This document shows positions 47,823 to 57,907 of a stretch of DNA of 64,000 nucleotides, piece by piece. The stretch's first letter is position 1. The number at the start of each line of letters is the position of its first letter. A program made the position numbers and the translations under genes. Below the pieces are notes generated by a model. That model saw only the letters and a program-made list of their open reading frames with translations, was not told the DNA's origin and made no database searches. Location of the stretch: NCBI RefSeq assembly GCF_003813865.1, contig NZ_RMVG01000013.1, positions 81,773-145,772 on the forward strand. Direction: 5' to 3'. This DNA is from Candidatus Pantoea deserta (lineage in GTDB: Bacteria; Pseudomonadota; Gammaproteobacteria; Enterobacterales; Enterobacteriaceae).

Positions 47823-49040
47823 TTAACGCAAGTTAACCAGGGTGTTAAGAATCTGGTCCTGAGTTTTAATGGTCTGGGCGTTCGCCTGATAGTTGCGCTG
47901 CGCCACGATCATGTTCACCAGCTCTTTACTCATATCGACGTTAGAGGCTTCCAGCGCGCCAGAGGTCAGCGAACCGTAGGTGCCGGTGCCTGCCACGCCG
48001 ATAGCCGCCTGACCTGAGGAGCTGGTGGCTGACCACACGTTGTCGCCCTCTGACTGCAATCCTTCCGGGTTAGAGAAGCTGGCCAGCACGATCTGTCCCA
48101 GAAGCTGCGTTTTCTGGTTGGAGTAGGTTCCGGTAATGGTGCCGTCATCGTTGATGGCGTAGCTGGTCAGGTCGCCTGGCGCATAACCATCCTGAGTCGG
48201 GTTGCCGAAGGTGGTGGTGCCGGTGTTCTGCTGCAAACTGCCCAGCATGCTCAATGAAATGCTCTGGCCCGCCGCTGCGCCGTTGGAGCCATTGATGGTC
48301 AGGTTGACCGTTGACGCCGTGCCGCCGTTAATGCCGGTCAGATTGCCGTCAGAGTCAAACGCCAGGGTAAAGTCGCCTGCGCTGGTGCCGGTGGTGGAGT
48401 CCATCGCGTGCACGGTCCAGCTGTTATCGGCGGTTTTGACGTAGTACATATCCAGGGTGTGATCGTTACCCTGCGAGTCGTACACCGTCATGGTGCTTTT
48501 TGCGTTGTAGCTGTCCGCGTCGCTGGTGCTGAAGGTCGTTACGCTCGGAATGTCGCTGGTCGAGTTCAGGTTCGCCACCTGGGTCGCGGTGGTGGTCGCG
48601 CGCGCAGACATCTGGGTAGTCGGAATGCTCAGCGCCACCGGGTTAGCGCCGGTCTGCACCGTGGGCGGCGTGCCGCTTACCGGGTAGCCGGTCACGGTCA
48701 GGCCCTGGGTGTTCACCAGGTTACGGTTCTCATCCAGCGTGAACTGGCCGTTGCGCGAGTAGTACACCGCGCCGCTGGCGTCAGACATACGGAAGAAGCC
48801 ATTGCCGCTCAGCGCGACGTCAAGGCCGCGGCTGGTGGTGGTGGTCGAGCCGTCGTTAAAGTTCTGGATCACCGCCGCCACTTTGGTACCGAGACCCACG
48901 TTAGAACCGGCAAACATATCGGCAAAGGCGATGGTGCTGGATTTAAAGCCTGCGGTCGCGGAGTTAGCGATGTTGTTGCCGATAACGTCCAGGTTGCTGG
49001 AGGCAGCGCCCAGGCCGCTCACCGCTTGGGAAAATGACAT
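47823..49040 (-). CDS. flgE: FlgE, flagellar hook protein
   Basis: The 405-residue protein makes the hook. The N-terminus has IGNNIANSATAGFKSSTIAFADMF and the C-terminus LEASNVDMSKELVNMIVAQRNYQANAQTIK, which form the D0 domain. The middle is rich in Thr, Ser and Gly, as expected for the exposed domains. It is similar in length to E. coli FlgE (402). Confidence 0.97.
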   Translation of the reverse strand: MSFSQAVSGLGAASSNLDVIGNNIANSATAGFKSSTIAFADMFAGSNVGLGTKVAAVIQNFNDGSTTTTSRGLDVALSGNGFFRMSDASGAVYYSRNGQFTLDENRNLVNTQGLTVTGYPVSGTPPTVQTGANPVALSIPTTQMSARATTTATQVANLNSTSDIPSVTTFSTSDADSYNAKSTMTVYDSQGNDHTLDMYYVKTADNSWTVHAMDSTTGTSAGDFTLAFDSDGNLTGINGGTASTVNLTINGSNGAAAGQSISLSMLGSLQQNTGTTTFGNPTQDGYAPGDLTSYAINDDGTITGTYSNQKTQLLGQIVLASFSNPEGLQSEGDNVWSATSSSGQAAIGVAGTGTYGSLTSGALEASNVDMSKELVNMIVAQRNYQANAQTIKTQDQILNTLVNLR

Positions 49041-49066
49041 GTTTATTTCTCCTGTTTAGAGATGAA

Positions 49067-49738
49067 TCAGAGAATCTGACGTACTTCATCAAGGGTTGCG
49101 GAGCCCATGGTGCCGAGATCCAGTTTGGTGGTGTCGTCTGTCGTTGATACGCCGTTGACATAGGCATAGTTCAGCGGCTGGGCCACCAGTTGCGTGCTGC
49201 CATTGCTGGCGGCGATTGAAACCGTATATTTGCCGTCCGGCGCGGTGGAGCTGTCCGTCAGGGTGCCGTCCCACGAGAAGGTGTGCACGCCGGCAGAGAG
49301 CGCCCCCAGATCGATGGTGCGCACCACGTTGCCGCTGGCGTCTTTAATGGTGGCGGTGGTGGCGGTCGAGGCCGTGCTCAGCTCAACGCCAAACGGCGTC
49401 GTGGTGCCGCTGCCCACCAGAACTTGCGTCCCGTCGACCATGACGCCGTGGCCAATCAGCGTCGAGCTTTGCAGCGACTGGCTGGTGCTGATCTGACCGG
49501 AGATCGATCCCAGCGTGGTATTGAGTTTTTCAATGCCGCTCAGGGTGTTGATCTGCGCCAGCTGAGTGGTCAGCTGGCTGTTGTCCATTGGATTGGTGGG
49601 ATCCTGATTTTGTAACTGCGTCACCAGCATGGTCAGGAACTGATTTTGCAGATCCTGCGCGCTGTTGCTGGTGCTACTGCTGGAAGAACTCAGGACCGTG
49701 GGATCCAGATTCTCATTAACGCCTACCGCAATGCCCAT
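49067..49738 (-). CDS. flgD: FlgD, hook cap / assembly protein
   Basis: FlgD caps the growing hook. The 223-residue protein has the conserved N-terminal QNQFLTMLVTQLQNQDPTNPMDNSQLTTQLAQ split in two halves and a C-terminal immunoglobulin-like region (FSWDGTLTDSSTAPDGKYTVSI). It lies between flgC and flgE. Confidence 0.97.
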   Translation of the reverse strand: MGIAVGVNENLDPTVLSSSSSSTSNSAQDLQNQFLTMLVTQLQNQDPTNPMDNSQLTTQLAQINTLSGIEKLNTTLGSISGQISTSQSLQSSTLIGHGVMVDGTQVLVGSGTTTPFGVELSTASTATTATIKDASGNVVRTIDLGALSAGVHTFSWDGTLTDSSTAPDGKYTVSIAASNGSTQLVAQPLNYAYVNGVSTTDDTTKLDLGTMGSATLDEVRQIL

Positions 49739-49750
49739 GGGGTATCTCCG

Positions 49751-50155
49751 TTATGAACCCATCGTCAGGGTTTTCATCATCATTGATTTCACGGTGTTCA
49801 GGACCTCGACGTTGGCCTGATAGCTGCGCGACGCCGACATGGTGTTAACGGTTTCCGCTACCACGTCCACGTTTGGCATCTTCACGTAGCCCTTGTCGTC
49901 CGCCAGCGGATTGCCTGGGTCGTACACCAGCTTCGCCGGAGAGGGATCGTCCAGCACCTGCGCCACTTTTACGCCGCCGGTCGCCGCGCCGGGCGCAGCA
50001 TCGGTTTGAAACACCACCTGCTTCGCCACGTAGGGCTTGCCGTCCGGTCCGGTGACGCTGTCGGCGTTCGCCAGGTTACTGGCGCTGACGTTAAGGCGCT
50101 GGGATTGCGCGGTCATTGCCGATCCGGCAATGTCAAAAATATTCAGCAATGCCAT
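49751..50155 (-). CDS. flgC: FlgC, proximal rod protein
   Basis: The 134-residue protein has the N-terminal rod helix [19 protein letters not shown], then the motif [12 protein letters not shown] and the C-terminal [37 protein letters not shown] region. Its length equals that of E. coli FlgC. It follows flgB by 2 bases. Confidence 0.98.
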   Translation of the reverse strand: MALLNIFDIAGSAMTAQSQRLNVSASNLANADSVTGPDGKPYVAKQVVFQTDAAPGAATGGVKVAQVLDDPSPAKLVYDPGNPLADDKGYVKMPNVDVVAETVNTMSASRSYQANVEVLNTVKSMMMKTLTMGS

Positions 50156-50157
50156 GT

Positions 50158-50571
50158 TTATTGCCCTTGTAACACGCTCATCATGCCCTTGATCTGGCTG
50201 CTGATGAGGGTGAGATCGGTCTGGTATTTCAGACTGTTGTCGGCGAACTGCGTACGTTCGCGATCCATATCAACGGTGTTGCCGTCAGCCGAGGGCTGAT
50301 CGGGAATGCGATAAAGCAGATCCGCTGACGCCGCTGAGTTGACCTGCGCTTCGATATGGCGCGGCGAGGTGACTTTCAGCGCCATGCTGCTGCCTTCAGC
50401 ACGACCGTTCTTCATGACCCGACTAAGCTCGCTGGCAAAGTCGATATCCCGCGCCTGATAGCCAGGGGTATCGGCGTTGGCAATATTTGACGCCAGGATC
50501 TCCTGGCGTTGAGCACGCAGGTTGAGGGCTTCGGTGCCGAATTGCAGCGCTGCATCCAGTTTGTCGAGCAT
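50158..50571 (-). CDS. flgB: FlgB, proximal rod protein
   Basis: The 137-residue protein is the first of the flgBCDEFGHIJ operon. Its N-terminal segment [19 protein letters not shown] is the rod-protein motif, and the C-terminus [18 protein letters not shown] forms the second helix. The 153-base gap to divergent flgA should hold the FlhDC-activated class 2 promoters for both sides. Confidence 0.97.
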   Translation of the reverse strand: MLDKLDAALQFGTEALNLRAQRQEILASNIANADTPGYQARDIDFASELSRVMKNGRAEGSSMALKVTSPRHIEAQVNSAASADLLYRIPDQPSADGNTVDMDRERTQFADNSLKYQTDLTLISSQIKGMMSVLQGQ

Positions 50572-50724
50572 GCTTCCTCCGCGAATGAGAATTTCGAGTG
50601 AACAGCTTAATTGGGAAAAGCAAGGGCTATCGTCTGAATAACGTCAAAAATTGCGGCTATTTTTCGTCTTGATTTTGTTGCGTCAGGGGTACACTCGTCG
50701 CCATTAGCAACAAGGAGCTTTTCA
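50572..50724. promoter_or_regulatory. Divergent flgB / flgA control region
   Basis: By gene order this is the place for the FlhD4C2-activated class 2 promoters of flgBCDEFGHIJ and flgAMN. I cannot define the degenerate FlhDC boxes by eye. A CAAGGAG Shine-Dalgarno lies just before flgA. Confidence 0.55.
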
Positions 50725-51384
50725 ATGCGTAACCTGATCGCCCTGCTGACCAGCCTGCTGGCGCTGATTGCTTTGCCTGTCAGCGCCGCCGATCTCACTG
50801 CTCAGCTAACGCAATTTTTTCAGGCCCGCGATGCGCAGCACGCCGCGGGCATGACGGTTGAGATTAAGACGCCTCAGGCGCAGTGGCCGACCTGCGACGC
50901 GCCGCAGTTTTCCCTGCCCGGCAACAGCCGCTTGTGGGGAGCGATGAGCGTGGCGGCCACCTGCGGCGATACGCGACGTTTTCTTCAGGTGCAGGTGCAG
51001 GTGACCGGTCGCTATCTGGTGGCGACGCGCCTGCTGACGCGCGGCTCAACCGTGAGCGCCGGTGACTTCCGCCTGCAAGACGGACGCCTCGACACGCTGC
51101 CTGCGCGCGCGCTGTTTGACGTCGGGTCGGTGACGGACGCCGTGGTGCTGCGCGATATTCAGCCGGGACAGCCGGTTACGCTGTCGATGATGCGCCAGCC
51201 GTGGCGAGTGAAAGCCGGTCAGAGCGTGATGGTGATCGCCAGCGGCGAGGGCTTTAATGCCAGCGGCGAAGGCAAAGCGTTAAACAATGCCATCCTTGCG
51301 CAGTCGGTGCGCGTGCGCATGGGCAACGGTCAGGTGGTAAGCGGAAAAGTGGACGCTGATGGGAATATTCTGATATCGCTATAA
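50725..51384 (+). CDS. flgA: FlgA, periplasmic P-ring assembly chaperone
   Basis: FlgA helps FlgI assemble the P ring in the periplasm. The 219-residue precursor has a signal peptide cut after PVSA (residue about 21) and a C-terminal SAF-type domain (GDFRLQDGRLDTLPARALFD and the end motif RVRMGNGQVVSGKVDADGNI). It is divergent from flgB and in line with flgMN. Confidence 0.95.
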   Translation: MRNLIALLTSLLALIALPVSAADLTAQLTQFFQARDAQHAAGMTVEIKTPQAQWPTCDAPQFSLPGNSRLWGAMSVAATCGDTRRFLQVQVQVTGRYLVATRLLTRGSTVSAGDFRLQDGRLDTLPARALFDVGSVTDAVVLRDIQPGQPVTLSMMRQPWRVKAGQSVMVIASGEGFNASGEGKALNNAILAQSVRVRMGNGQVVSGKVDADGNILISL

Positions 51385-51389
51385 GGCGC

Positions 51390-51416
51390 TAAAGAACGCA
51401 GCTGTTCTGCCGATAG
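51390..51416 (+). promoter_or_regulatory. Sigma-28 (FliA) promoter of flgMN
   Basis: TAAA (51390-51393), 15 bases and GCCGATAG (51409-51416) match the consensus TAAA-N15-GCCGATAA with one change. It lies right after flgA and 72 bases before flgM. It allows anti-sigma factor FlgM to be made late as well as by read-through from flgA. Confidence 0.88.
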
Positions 51417-51487
51417 AGAAATCAACTAAGCGATTACGCTATTCTGATTCAGGTGGCAGTTTCCCCTGACCAAACAGGACCCCGAAT

Positions 51488-51793
51488 ATGAGCATCGACA
51501 GAACGCAACCTTTGAAACCCGTCGCTACCGTGCAGACTCGCGAAAGCAACGAGTCCGCAACCGGTAAAACGCGTCAGGCGTCGAGCGCGACAGCAAGCAC
51601 GCCCGCCGCCGCCGCTCAGGTCAGCCTGAGCGACGCACAGTCGCAGCTGACCCAGCCGGGCAGCCAGGACATCAACGTCGCGCGCGTAGAACAGCTTAAA
51701 ACCGCCATTCGCAATGGCGAACTGAAAATGGATACTGGCAAGATCGCCGATGCGCTGATTGCCGATACTAAGGCGTATTTAGAGGGTAACTAG
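51488..51793 (+). CDS. flgM: FlgM, anti-sigma-28 factor
   Basis: FlgM holds FliA inactive until it is exported through the finished hook. The 101-residue protein starts [12 protein letters not shown], has a low-complexity unstructured N-terminal half, and ends with the FliA-binding helices [25 protein letters not shown]. It lies between a sigma-28 promoter and flgN. Confidence 0.96.
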   Translation: MSIDRTQPLKPVATVQTRESNESATGKTRQASSATASTPAAAAQVSLSDAQSQLTQPGSQDINVARVEQLKTAIRNGELKMDTGKIADALIADTKAYLEGN

Positions 51794-51798
51794 TCCCC

Positions 51799-52230
51799 AT
51801 GAGCAACCTGTTGACCACATTAGATAAGATGCAGGAAGTGCTCTCCTCGCTTTCAAATATTCTGGAAGAGGAGCAGCACCAACTGGCCGCCGGCAGAATT
51901 AACAGCAATCTGTTGCAGCGTATTACCGAAGATAAAGGCGCGCTGCTGGCGACGCTGAGCTATCTCGATGAGATGCGCCGCAATACCGAGCGGCAGCTCG
52001 GCACCCAGGCGCCTTATAGTGGTCACAGCGATATGACGCGCCGCTGGCAGAGTATCGGTCAGATGACGCGTCGCTTAAACGACGCCAACACGCACAATGG
52101 TCTGCTGTTGAATCAGCAGATCCGCTTCACCGAAGAGGCGCTGACCGTGCTCAAACCTCATCAGACGCAGGCGTTTTACGGCCCGGACGGGTTGGGTAAA
52201 GGCCAGGCGACGCTGAGCCGGAAAGCATAA
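51799..52230 (+). CDS. flgN: FlgN, export chaperone of FlgK and FlgL
   Basis: FlgN is the cytoplasmic chaperone that brings FlgK and FlgL to the export gate. The 143-residue helical protein fits the family (E. coli 138): LDKMQEVLSSLSNILEEEQH at the start and a C-terminal NQQIRFTEEALTVLKPHQ amphipathic helix that binds the substrates. It is 5 bases after flgM. Confidence 0.95.
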   Translation: MSNLLTTLDKMQEVLSSLSNILEEEQHQLAAGRINSNLLQRITEDKGALLATLSYLDEMRRNTERQLGTQAPYSGHSDMTRRWQSIGQMTRRLNDANTHNGLLLNQQIRFTEEALTVLKPHQTQAFYGPDGLGKGQATLSRKA

Positions 52231-52231
52231 A

Positions 52232-52257
52232 AAAATCCCGCCACCAGGCGGGATTTT
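52232..52257. terminator. Bidirectional terminator flgN / murJ
   Basis: The stem AAAATCCCGCC/GGCGGGATTTT around ACCA has A and T runs on both sides and serves the convergent flgN and murJ. Confidence 0.9.
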
Positions 52258-52260
52258 TAT

Positions 52261-53799
52261 TTACGCATGCGCGCGACGCGCAAAATCCCGCAGCCTGAAG
52301 CCCAGCAGCCCCAGCATCAGGAAATACGCGCCGCCGCCAACCGCACAGACCGCCGCCAGCCGCAGCAGACGCCACACCATCGTGCCCTCTTCCCAGACCG
52401 GCATTACGGAAAGAATCCCCACCAGCGCCGCCGCCATCACCACCACCGCAATCAGCAGGCGCAGCAGAAAACTCGCCCAGCCCGGCTGCGGCTGAAAAAT
52501 TTTCTTCTTGCGCAGCTGCCAGTAGAGCAGCGCGGCGTTAAGGCAGGCCGCCAGACCAATCGACAGCGACAGCCCGGCATGTTTAAGCGGGCCGATAAAC
52601 GCCAGGTTCATCAGCTGCGTCATTACCAGGGTAATCATGGCGATCTTCACCGGCGTTTTAATGTCCTGACGCGAATAGAAGCCCGGCGCCAGCACCTTCA
52701 CCACAATCAGTCCCATTAAGCCCACCGAATAGGCGATCAGCGCGCGCTGCGTCATCAGCGCATCAAAGGCGGTGAACTTACCGTACTGAAACAACGCGAT
52801 GGTCAGCGGACCGGAGAGAATGCCCAGCGCGACCGCGCTCGGCAACGCCAGCAGAAAACAGAGGCGCAGCCCCCAGTCCATCAGGCGGGAATATTCGTCG
52901 TGATTGCCGCTGGAAAAACTCTTCGCCAGCGAAGGCAGCAAAATCGTGCCGAGCGCCACGCCCAGAACCCCGGACGGAAATTCCATCAGGCGATCGGCGT
53001 AATACATCCAGGAGACAGATCCGGAAACCAGAAACGAGGCGAAAATGGTATTGATGATCAGCGAAATCTGGCTGACAGACACGCCGAGGATCGCCGGTCC
53101 CATCTGCCGCATCACGCGCCAGACGCCCGCATCCTTGAGGTTAAGGCGCGGCAGCACCAGCATACCAATCTTCTTCAGATGCGGCAGCTGATAGAAAAGT
53201 TGCAGCACGCCCCCTGCGACCACCGCCCAGGCCAGTGCCATCACCGGCGGATGGAAGTGCGGCGCGGCAAACAGCGCAAAGCCAATCATGCTGATATTAA
53301 GCAGCGTCGGCGCAAAGGCGGGAACGGAAAAGCGGTTCCAGGTGTTGAGAATCGCTCCCGCCAGCGACGCCAGCGAAATCAGTAAAATATAGGGAAAAGT
53401 CACCCGCAGCAGCGCGCTGGTCAGGGCGAACTTATCGGCGGTATCGGCAAAGCCCGGCGCGGTCACCAGAATCACCCAGGGCGCGGCTATCATGCCTGCG
53501 ACCGTTACCAGCGCCAGCGCCAGCGTCAGCAGGCCCGACACGTAGGCGACAAACAGCCGGGTGGCCTCTTCGCCCTGTTTGCTTTTGTATTCAGCCAGGA
53601 TCGGCACAAAAGCCTGCGAAAAAGCGCCTTCGGCAAAAATACGGCGCAGCAGGTTAGGCAACTTAAAGGCGACGAAAAAAGCATCGGTGGCCATCCCGGC
53701 ACCAAACACTCGCGCCACAATGGCGTCACGGGCAAAACCCAATACGCGGGAAAACAGGGTCATGGAACTGACCGCTGCCAGCGATTTCAACAGATTCAT
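52261..53799 (-). CDS. murJ: MurJ, lipid II flippase
   Basis: MurJ moves lipid II across the inner membrane for peptidoglycan synthesis. The 512-residue protein (E. coli 511) has about 14 hydrophobic segments and the MOP-superfamily arginines in [19 protein letters not shown] and [29 protein letters not shown] split over helices 1-2. The stop lies in the adjoining terminator. Confidence 0.96.
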   Translation of the reverse strand: MNLLKSLAAVSSMTLFSRVLGFARDAIVARVFGAGMATDAFFVAFKLPNLLRRIFAEGAFSQAFVPILAEYKSKQGEEATRLFVAYVSGLLTLALALVTVAGMIAAPWVILVTAPGFADTADKFALTSALLRVTFPYILLISLASLAGAILNTWNRFSVPAFAPTLLNISMIGFALFAAPHFHPPVMALAWAVVAGGVLQLFYQLPHLKKIGMLVLPRLNLKDAGVWRVMRQMGPAILGVSVSQISLIINTIFASFLVSGSVSWMYYADRLMEFPSGVLGVALGTILLPSLAKSFSSGNHDEYSRLMDWGLRLCFLLALPSAVALGILSGPLTIALFQYGKFTAFDALMTQRALIAYSVGLMGLIVVKVLAPGFYSRQDIKTPVKIAMITLVMTQLMNLAFIGPLKHAGLSLSIGLAACLNAALLYWQLRKKKIFQPQPGWASFLLRLLIAVVVMAAALVGILSVMPVWEEGTMVWRLLRLAAVCAVGGGAYFLMLGLLGFRLRDFARRAHA

Positions 53800-53919
53800 A
53801 ATTGGCGCGCGTCCTGAAAAGAGTCGGCAAAATGAGCTACTTAGCGCGGGCAGCCAGTGCCGCCCGGCGATAGTCTACTGTCACTGCGGGAAATGACCAG
53901 CGCGGAGTGTTACAAGGCG

Positions 53920-54840
53920 TTATTCCTTTTCCGCCTCGCGCCACAGTTTTTCCACCACGCGCTGCGCCAGCAGCGCCTGTTCGCCGCCTGTTTCAGGCAT
54001 CGTCTGATTTTGCACGCACTGGATAAAATGGTGCGCCGCGCCGCTGAAGCCTCGCTGCGTCAGATGGCTTTGCCAGGCCGGAGGGGCGTCGCTGCGCAGG
54101 CCGTCGCCGCGCTCTTCCTGCCAGTCGCGCATCTCCAGCACATCAATACACCGGCCGTCCCCCACCAGGCTGACGCGCTCACGCTGGCTGCCGGCACGGC
54201 GGTGCATGCTGGTGGCGATCTGTACGCCGCCGGCGGAGAAATGGTGCTCCGCATATAGCATTTCACCCTGCTCGGTGGTGTTGATATAGCCATGCAGCAG
54301 GCTGGCGCCGCCGCCTGCCAGCCACAGCGCGGTATCTACGACGTGCAGGTAGTCATCCAGCAGCGTAAAGCGCAAATCCTGCGGGCCGACGCTGTTGCTG
54401 CGATGTTTTTCCATCCGCAGGCTGGCGGCCTGCGGCATCGCCTGGCGCAGCTGCTGATAGCGCGGCGCAAAACGGCGGTTAAAGCCCACCATCAGTTTAC
54501 GTCCGCGCCTCTCCGCCAGGGTGACCAGCGCCTCGGCCTGGTGAAGATGGTCAGCCAGCGGTTTATCCACCAGTACATCTTTTCCCGCCAGCAGCAGCGC
54601 CCTGACCACCTCATAGTGCGTCGCGGTGCTGGTGTGGACAAACACCGCGTCGCAGGCGTCAGCCAGCGCATTGAGCGAGGGAAAGCAGGTCATGCGATAG
54701 CTGTCGCAGATGCTCTTTGCCTTCTGCTGACTGGGTGAAAAGGCTCCAACCAGCGTCCAGCTCTCTGCCTGTGACAGCACCGGCAGCCAGGCTTTCTGCG
54801 CAATGCTCCCCAGCCCCACCACGCCAATTCGCAGCGTCAT
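53920..54840 (-). CDS. yceM: YceM (MviM), putative oxidoreductase
   Basis: The 306-residue protein is of the Gfo/Idh/MocA family: the N-terminal Rossmann motif GVVGLGSIAQKAWLPVL and the conserved DKPLADHLHQAEALV in the second strand region. The substrate is unknown. In E. coli the gene also precedes murJ (mviM-mviN), which suggests cotranscription, with a 120-base gap here. Confidence 0.92.
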   Translation of the reverse strand: MTLRIGVVGLGSIAQKAWLPVLSQAESWTLVGAFSPSQQKAKSICDSYRMTCFPSLNALADACDAVFVHTSTATHYEVVRALLLAGKDVLVDKPLADHLHQAEALVTLAERRGRKLMVGFNRRFAPRYQQLRQAMPQAASLRMEKHRSNSVGPQDLRFTLLDDYLHVVDTALWLAGGGASLLHGYINTTEQGEMLYAEHHFSAGGVQIATSMHRRAGSQRERVSLVGDGRCIDVLEMRDWQEERGDGLRSDAPPAWQSHLTQRGFSGAAHHFIQCVQNQTMPETGGEQALLAQRVVEKLWREAEKE

Positions 54841-54841
54841 T

Positions 54842-55471
54842 TCAGCCCCCTTTATGCAGCAGCGTCTGCACCAGCGCCTGTAGCGCAGTCACCGACTGCT
54901 CCAGGATCGCCACGCGCGCGCTAAGGTCGCTGTTATCGTCCCGCGGCGTTTCCGCCTGAACCGGCGTTTGCTCATCGCCGAAAAGATGCTGATAGCGGCT
55001 TTCGCGCTTGCCTGGCTCGCGCGGCAGCCGGACGACCCTCTCGCGCTCGACCAGCTCGGCCAGCACGGCCTCGACCTCGGCGACCTCAGAAAACTCATAC
55101 AGCCTGCCGCTGCGCGTGCGCAGCTCGCCCGGCGTTTGCGCGCCGCGCAGGAACAACAGCGTCAGGATCGCCACTTCGGCGTCGGTCAGCTTCAGATCGC
55201 CAAAAGCGGAGTTGCAGAAGCGCTGCTCATATTTCGCCACGCGCTGGCCAAAGCCGCTGTTGGCGGTCACCAGATGCTTTTTCACCAGCCGATCCAGCTC
55301 GTCCAGCACCTCGCTTTCAGCCAGATTCATTACCGGTTCACGGTTCGACTTCTGATTGCAGGCGGTCACCACCGCGTTTAGCGACAGCGGGTACTGCTCC
55401 GGCGTGGTCACCTGCTTCTCCAGCAGGCAGCCCAGAATACGCAACGCCAGCGGCGAAAGCGCCATTTTCAT
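54842..55471 (-). CDS. yceH: YceH, UPF0502 winged-helix protein
   Basis: The 209-residue protein matches E. coli YceH (215): [31 protein letters not shown] at the N-terminus, with the tandem winged-helix domains (about 1-80 and 85-160) described for DUF480 structures. A short coiled coil ([23 protein letters not shown]) ends the protein. No role is proven. It lies one base from yceM and 13 from rimJ. Confidence 0.92.
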   Translation of the reverse strand: MKMALSPLALRILGCLLEKQVTTPEQYPLSLNAVVTACNQKSNREPVMNLAESEVLDELDRLVKKHLVTANSGFGQRVAKYEQRFCNSAFGDLKLTDAEVAILTLLFLRGAQTPGELRTRSGRLYEFSEVAEVEAVLAELVERERVVRLPREPGKRESRYQHLFGDEQTPVQAETPRDDNSDLSARVAILEQSVTALQALVQTLLHKGG

Positions 55472-55484
55472 TCCGATCTCCTTA

Positions 55485-56078
55485 TTATCCCCGCCGATCC
55501 GGCGTCCATTCCCGGCTGGTCAGAGCGGTTAAGACGTGATCCTGCCAGCGGCCATCGATTAACAAATAATCTTTCGCATAACCCTCTTTTTCAAAGCCGA
55601 GGCGCGCCAGCAGCGCGCCGCTGCGCTGATTATGCGGCATATAGTTCGCCATAATGCGGTGAATATTTTGCTGACGCTGCATATAGCGGATAGCGGTCTG
55701 AAGCGCCTCAAACATCAGTCCCTGCCCCTGCCATTTTTCACCCAGCGAGTAGCCGAGATAGCAGGCGTGAAAGGAACCGCGCAGCACGTTGCTGAAATTT
55801 GCCACGCCACGCACTTCGGTCTCTTCCGGATCCATCAGGACAAAGTAGTAGGCGGACCCGCTTTTATGCATATCGGTGATCAGGCCCAGTCGCGCCTGCC
55901 AGCCTGAAGGGTAACAGTGGCTTTCATCACGCACCGGCTCCCAGGGTTTGAGAAAGGTACGGTTTTCGGCGTAGTAATCCGCCAGCCGCCAGGCATCGCG
56001 CTCGTGAACCAGACGAACCACCAGCCGGTCGGTGGTTAATCGCACCCTGGGCGCGGCAGAACGATAGCCAAACATCAT
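55485..56078 (-). CDS. rimJ: RimJ, ribosomal protein S5 N-acetyltransferase
   Basis: RimJ acetylates the N-terminal alanine of ribosomal protein S5. The 197-residue GNAT protein shows [23 protein letters not shown] (acetyl-CoA binding Q/RxxGxG/A), [25 protein letters not shown] and a final LTSREWTP. It is the first gene of rimJ-yceH-yceM on the minus strand. In E. coli mdtH lies between rimJ and grxB; it is absent here. Confidence 0.95.
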   Translation of the reverse strand: MMFGYRSAAPRVRLTTDRLVVRLVHERDAWRLADYYAENRTFLKPWEPVRDESHCYPSGWQARLGLITDMHKSGSAYYFVLMDPEETEVRGVANFSNVLRGSFHACYLGYSLGEKWQGQGLMFEALQTAIRYMQRQQNIHRIMANYMPHNQRSGALLARLGFEKEGYAKDYLLIDGRWQDHVLTALTSREWTPDRRG

Positions 56079-56307
56079 GACTCCTGAAATCTGAGGCTTA
56101 AAGAGAGAGGTGCCAACGGCATTGCTTTCACTATAACCGTCGCTCCTGCTTCGGTAAAATATTCGTTAGCGCTTAGCCGAAAACGTCTTGATTTCGTTTT
56201 ATAAACCCTGCGCATGGGTTTGCCCTGGCTACTAATCTCTTCCATACTTCCGGCAGGTCCTCAATCAGCGTGACGTCCGTCACGCTGAACACCAAAAGGA
56301 GACTGGG

Positions 56308-56955
56308 ATGAAACTTTACATCTACGACCACTGCCCCTTTTGCGTCAAAGCGCGCATGATTTTTGGCCTGAAAAACCTGCCGGTAGAACTGATCGTTATG
56401 CTCAATGACGATGAGGAGACGCCGAAAAGGCTGGTGGGCCAGAAGGTTGCCCCCATCCTGCAAAAAGAGGATGGCAGCGCCATGCCGGAAAGTCTCGATA
56501 TTGTGCGCTTTGTCGATAAAAGCGACAGAGAGCCGCTGCTAAACGGCAAAACCAATCCGGCGATTAGCGACTGGCTGCGCCACGTCAACGGCTACGTTAA
56601 TAAGCTGTTGCTGCCGCGCATCGCCGAAGCCTCATTTGCCGAGTTCGCCACGCCTGAAGCGCGGGCCTATTTCCGCGATAAGAAAGAGGCGGCAATCGGC
56701 GATTTCGCCGAGCTGAAGCGCCATGCCCCCGGCTTTATCAAAAATGTCAGCGACGACCTGCGCCAGCTCGACAAACTGATCGTCAAGCCCAATGCGGTCA
56801 ACGGCGAACTGTCGGAAGATGATATTCATCTGTTCCCGCTGCTGCGCTCGCTGACGCTGGTGGCCGGCATCGACTGGCCCAGCCGCGTAGCCGACTACCG
56901 CGATAATATGGCAAAACAGACCCAGGTTAATCTGCTCTCCTCTATCGCGATTTAA
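56308..56955 (+). CDS. grxB: Glutaredoxin 2
   Basis: Grx2 is the glutaredoxin with a glutathione-transferase-like fold and gives most of the glutaredoxin activity in E. coli. The 215-residue protein has the active site CPFC (Cys9 and Cys12) in the N-terminal thioredoxin domain. The all-helical C-terminal domain (about 85-215) ends RVADYRDNMAKQTQV. It is monocistronic. Confidence 0.96.
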   Translation: MKLYIYDHCPFCVKARMIFGLKNLPVELIVMLNDDEETPKRLVGQKVAPILQKEDGSAMPESLDIVRFVDKSDREPLLNGKTNPAISDWLRHVNGYVNKLLLPRIAEASFAEFATPEARAYFRDKKEAAIGDFAELKRHAPGFIKNVSDDLRQLDKLIVKPNAVNGELSEDDIHLFPLLRSLTLVAGIDWPSRVADYRDNMAKQTQVNLLSSIAI

Positions 56956-56963
56956 CGCCGCCT

Positions 56964-56990
56964 GATGAGAAACGCGCGCCGTTTCTCATC
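56964..56990 (+). terminator. Terminator-like hairpin after grxB
   Basis: The stem GATGAGAAAC/GTTTCTCATC lies 8 bases after the grxB stop and is followed by GCCTTCTTAA, only a weak T-run. Confidence 0.6.
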
Positions 56991-57066
56991 GCCTTCTTAA
57001 TGACAGATCCTCTGCATTCAGGCACCCTGTGCCCTGCATTACGCATTCAATACGGATGAGGATCTT

Positions 57067-57630
57067 ATGAAGAAGGCATTTCCTGGGCTGGTCGCCCTGA
57101 TTTTTTCACTACTCATAACCGGCTGTAACCAGCTGACGCAATACACCATCAGCGAACAGGAAGTGAACCAGGCGCTGGCTAAACACAACAACTATGAAAA
57201 AGACATTGGCGTAGCCGGTCTGGTTAACGCGCATATTCTGTTAACCAACCTCAGCAGCCAGATTGGCCGCGAAGAACCGGGCAAAGTCACGCTTTCCGGC
57301 GACGCCAAAATTAATGTTACTTCGCTGTTCGGTCCGCAGCAGGCCGATATGCAGCTGAAGATGAAGGCGCAGCCGGTCTATGACGCGCAGCAGGGCGCTA
57401 TTTTTCTGCGCGATCTGGAGATCGTTGACGCGCAGGTGCAGCCGGAAAAAATGGCGGGCATTATCAAAAGTCTGACCCCCTATCTTAATCAGTCGCTGAA
57501 AAGCTACTTTAATCAGAAGCCGGCCTATGTGCTGAGCGACGATCGCAGCAAAGCCGAGGCGCTGGCAAAGAAATTCGCCAAAGGACTAAAAGTAGAGCCT
57601 GGCCAGCTGATTATCCCCTTTACCCAATAG
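57067..57630 (+). CDS. yceB: YceB, DUF1439 lipoprotein
   Basis: The 187-residue protein has a signal peptide with lipobox LLITGC (cysteine at about residue 20), then the DUF1439 segment YTISEQEVNQALAKHNNYEKDIGV split in two. A beta-rich body follows with SLKSYFNQKPAYVLSDD near the end. It is probably an outer-membrane lipoprotein of unknown role, between grxB and pyrC as in E. coli. Confidence 0.93.
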   Translation: MKKAFPGLVALIFSLLITGCNQLTQYTISEQEVNQALAKHNNYEKDIGVAGLVNAHILLTNLSSQIGREEPGKVTLSGDAKINVTSLFGPQQADMQLKMKAQPVYDAQQGAIFLRDLEIVDAQVQPEKMAGIIKSLTPYLNQSLKSYFNQKPAYVLSDDRSKAEALAKKFAKGLKVEPGQLIIPFTQ

Positions 57631-57907
57631 CTTTCCTGCCTGGCCCCACGTAAAACCGGGGCTGGCAAACGTCGGGCATCAACGCCGGACGCGCTGATGC
57701 CGATTCTGCCGCAGAGGCGGACTGACAGAGCGTTCGCTTCGGCTTTTTGCCGTCCGGCCCTGTGACCCGCGCGCTCGCCTTGCCTTTGCCGCGCTGCCGT
57801 TTTTCTTTTGCCGTAAGAAAAGAAGTGCAAACGGTTGCCCGACGCCTTATCCTTTGTACCCGGCCAAAACGCGCCTCTACGTTTCCTGACTAGCCGGAGC
57901 TTCACTG
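57631..57907. other. pyrC control region
   Basis: This gap of 277 bases holds a GC-rich inverted-repeat stretch behind yceB (about 57640-57715), a possible PurR site (57825-57840) and the pyrC leader. No gene is seen. In E. coli pyrC is controlled by PurR and by pyrimidine-dependent choice of transcription start. Confidence 0.55.
57825..57840 (+). promoter_or_regulatory. Probable PurR box of pyrC
   Basis: AGTGCAAACGGTTGCC has the PurR core GCAAACG-TTGC with the near-palindromic GCAAACGGTTGC at 57827-57838. It lies about 70 bases before the pyrC start. E. coli pyrC is a known PurR target. The match was made by eye. Confidence 0.6.
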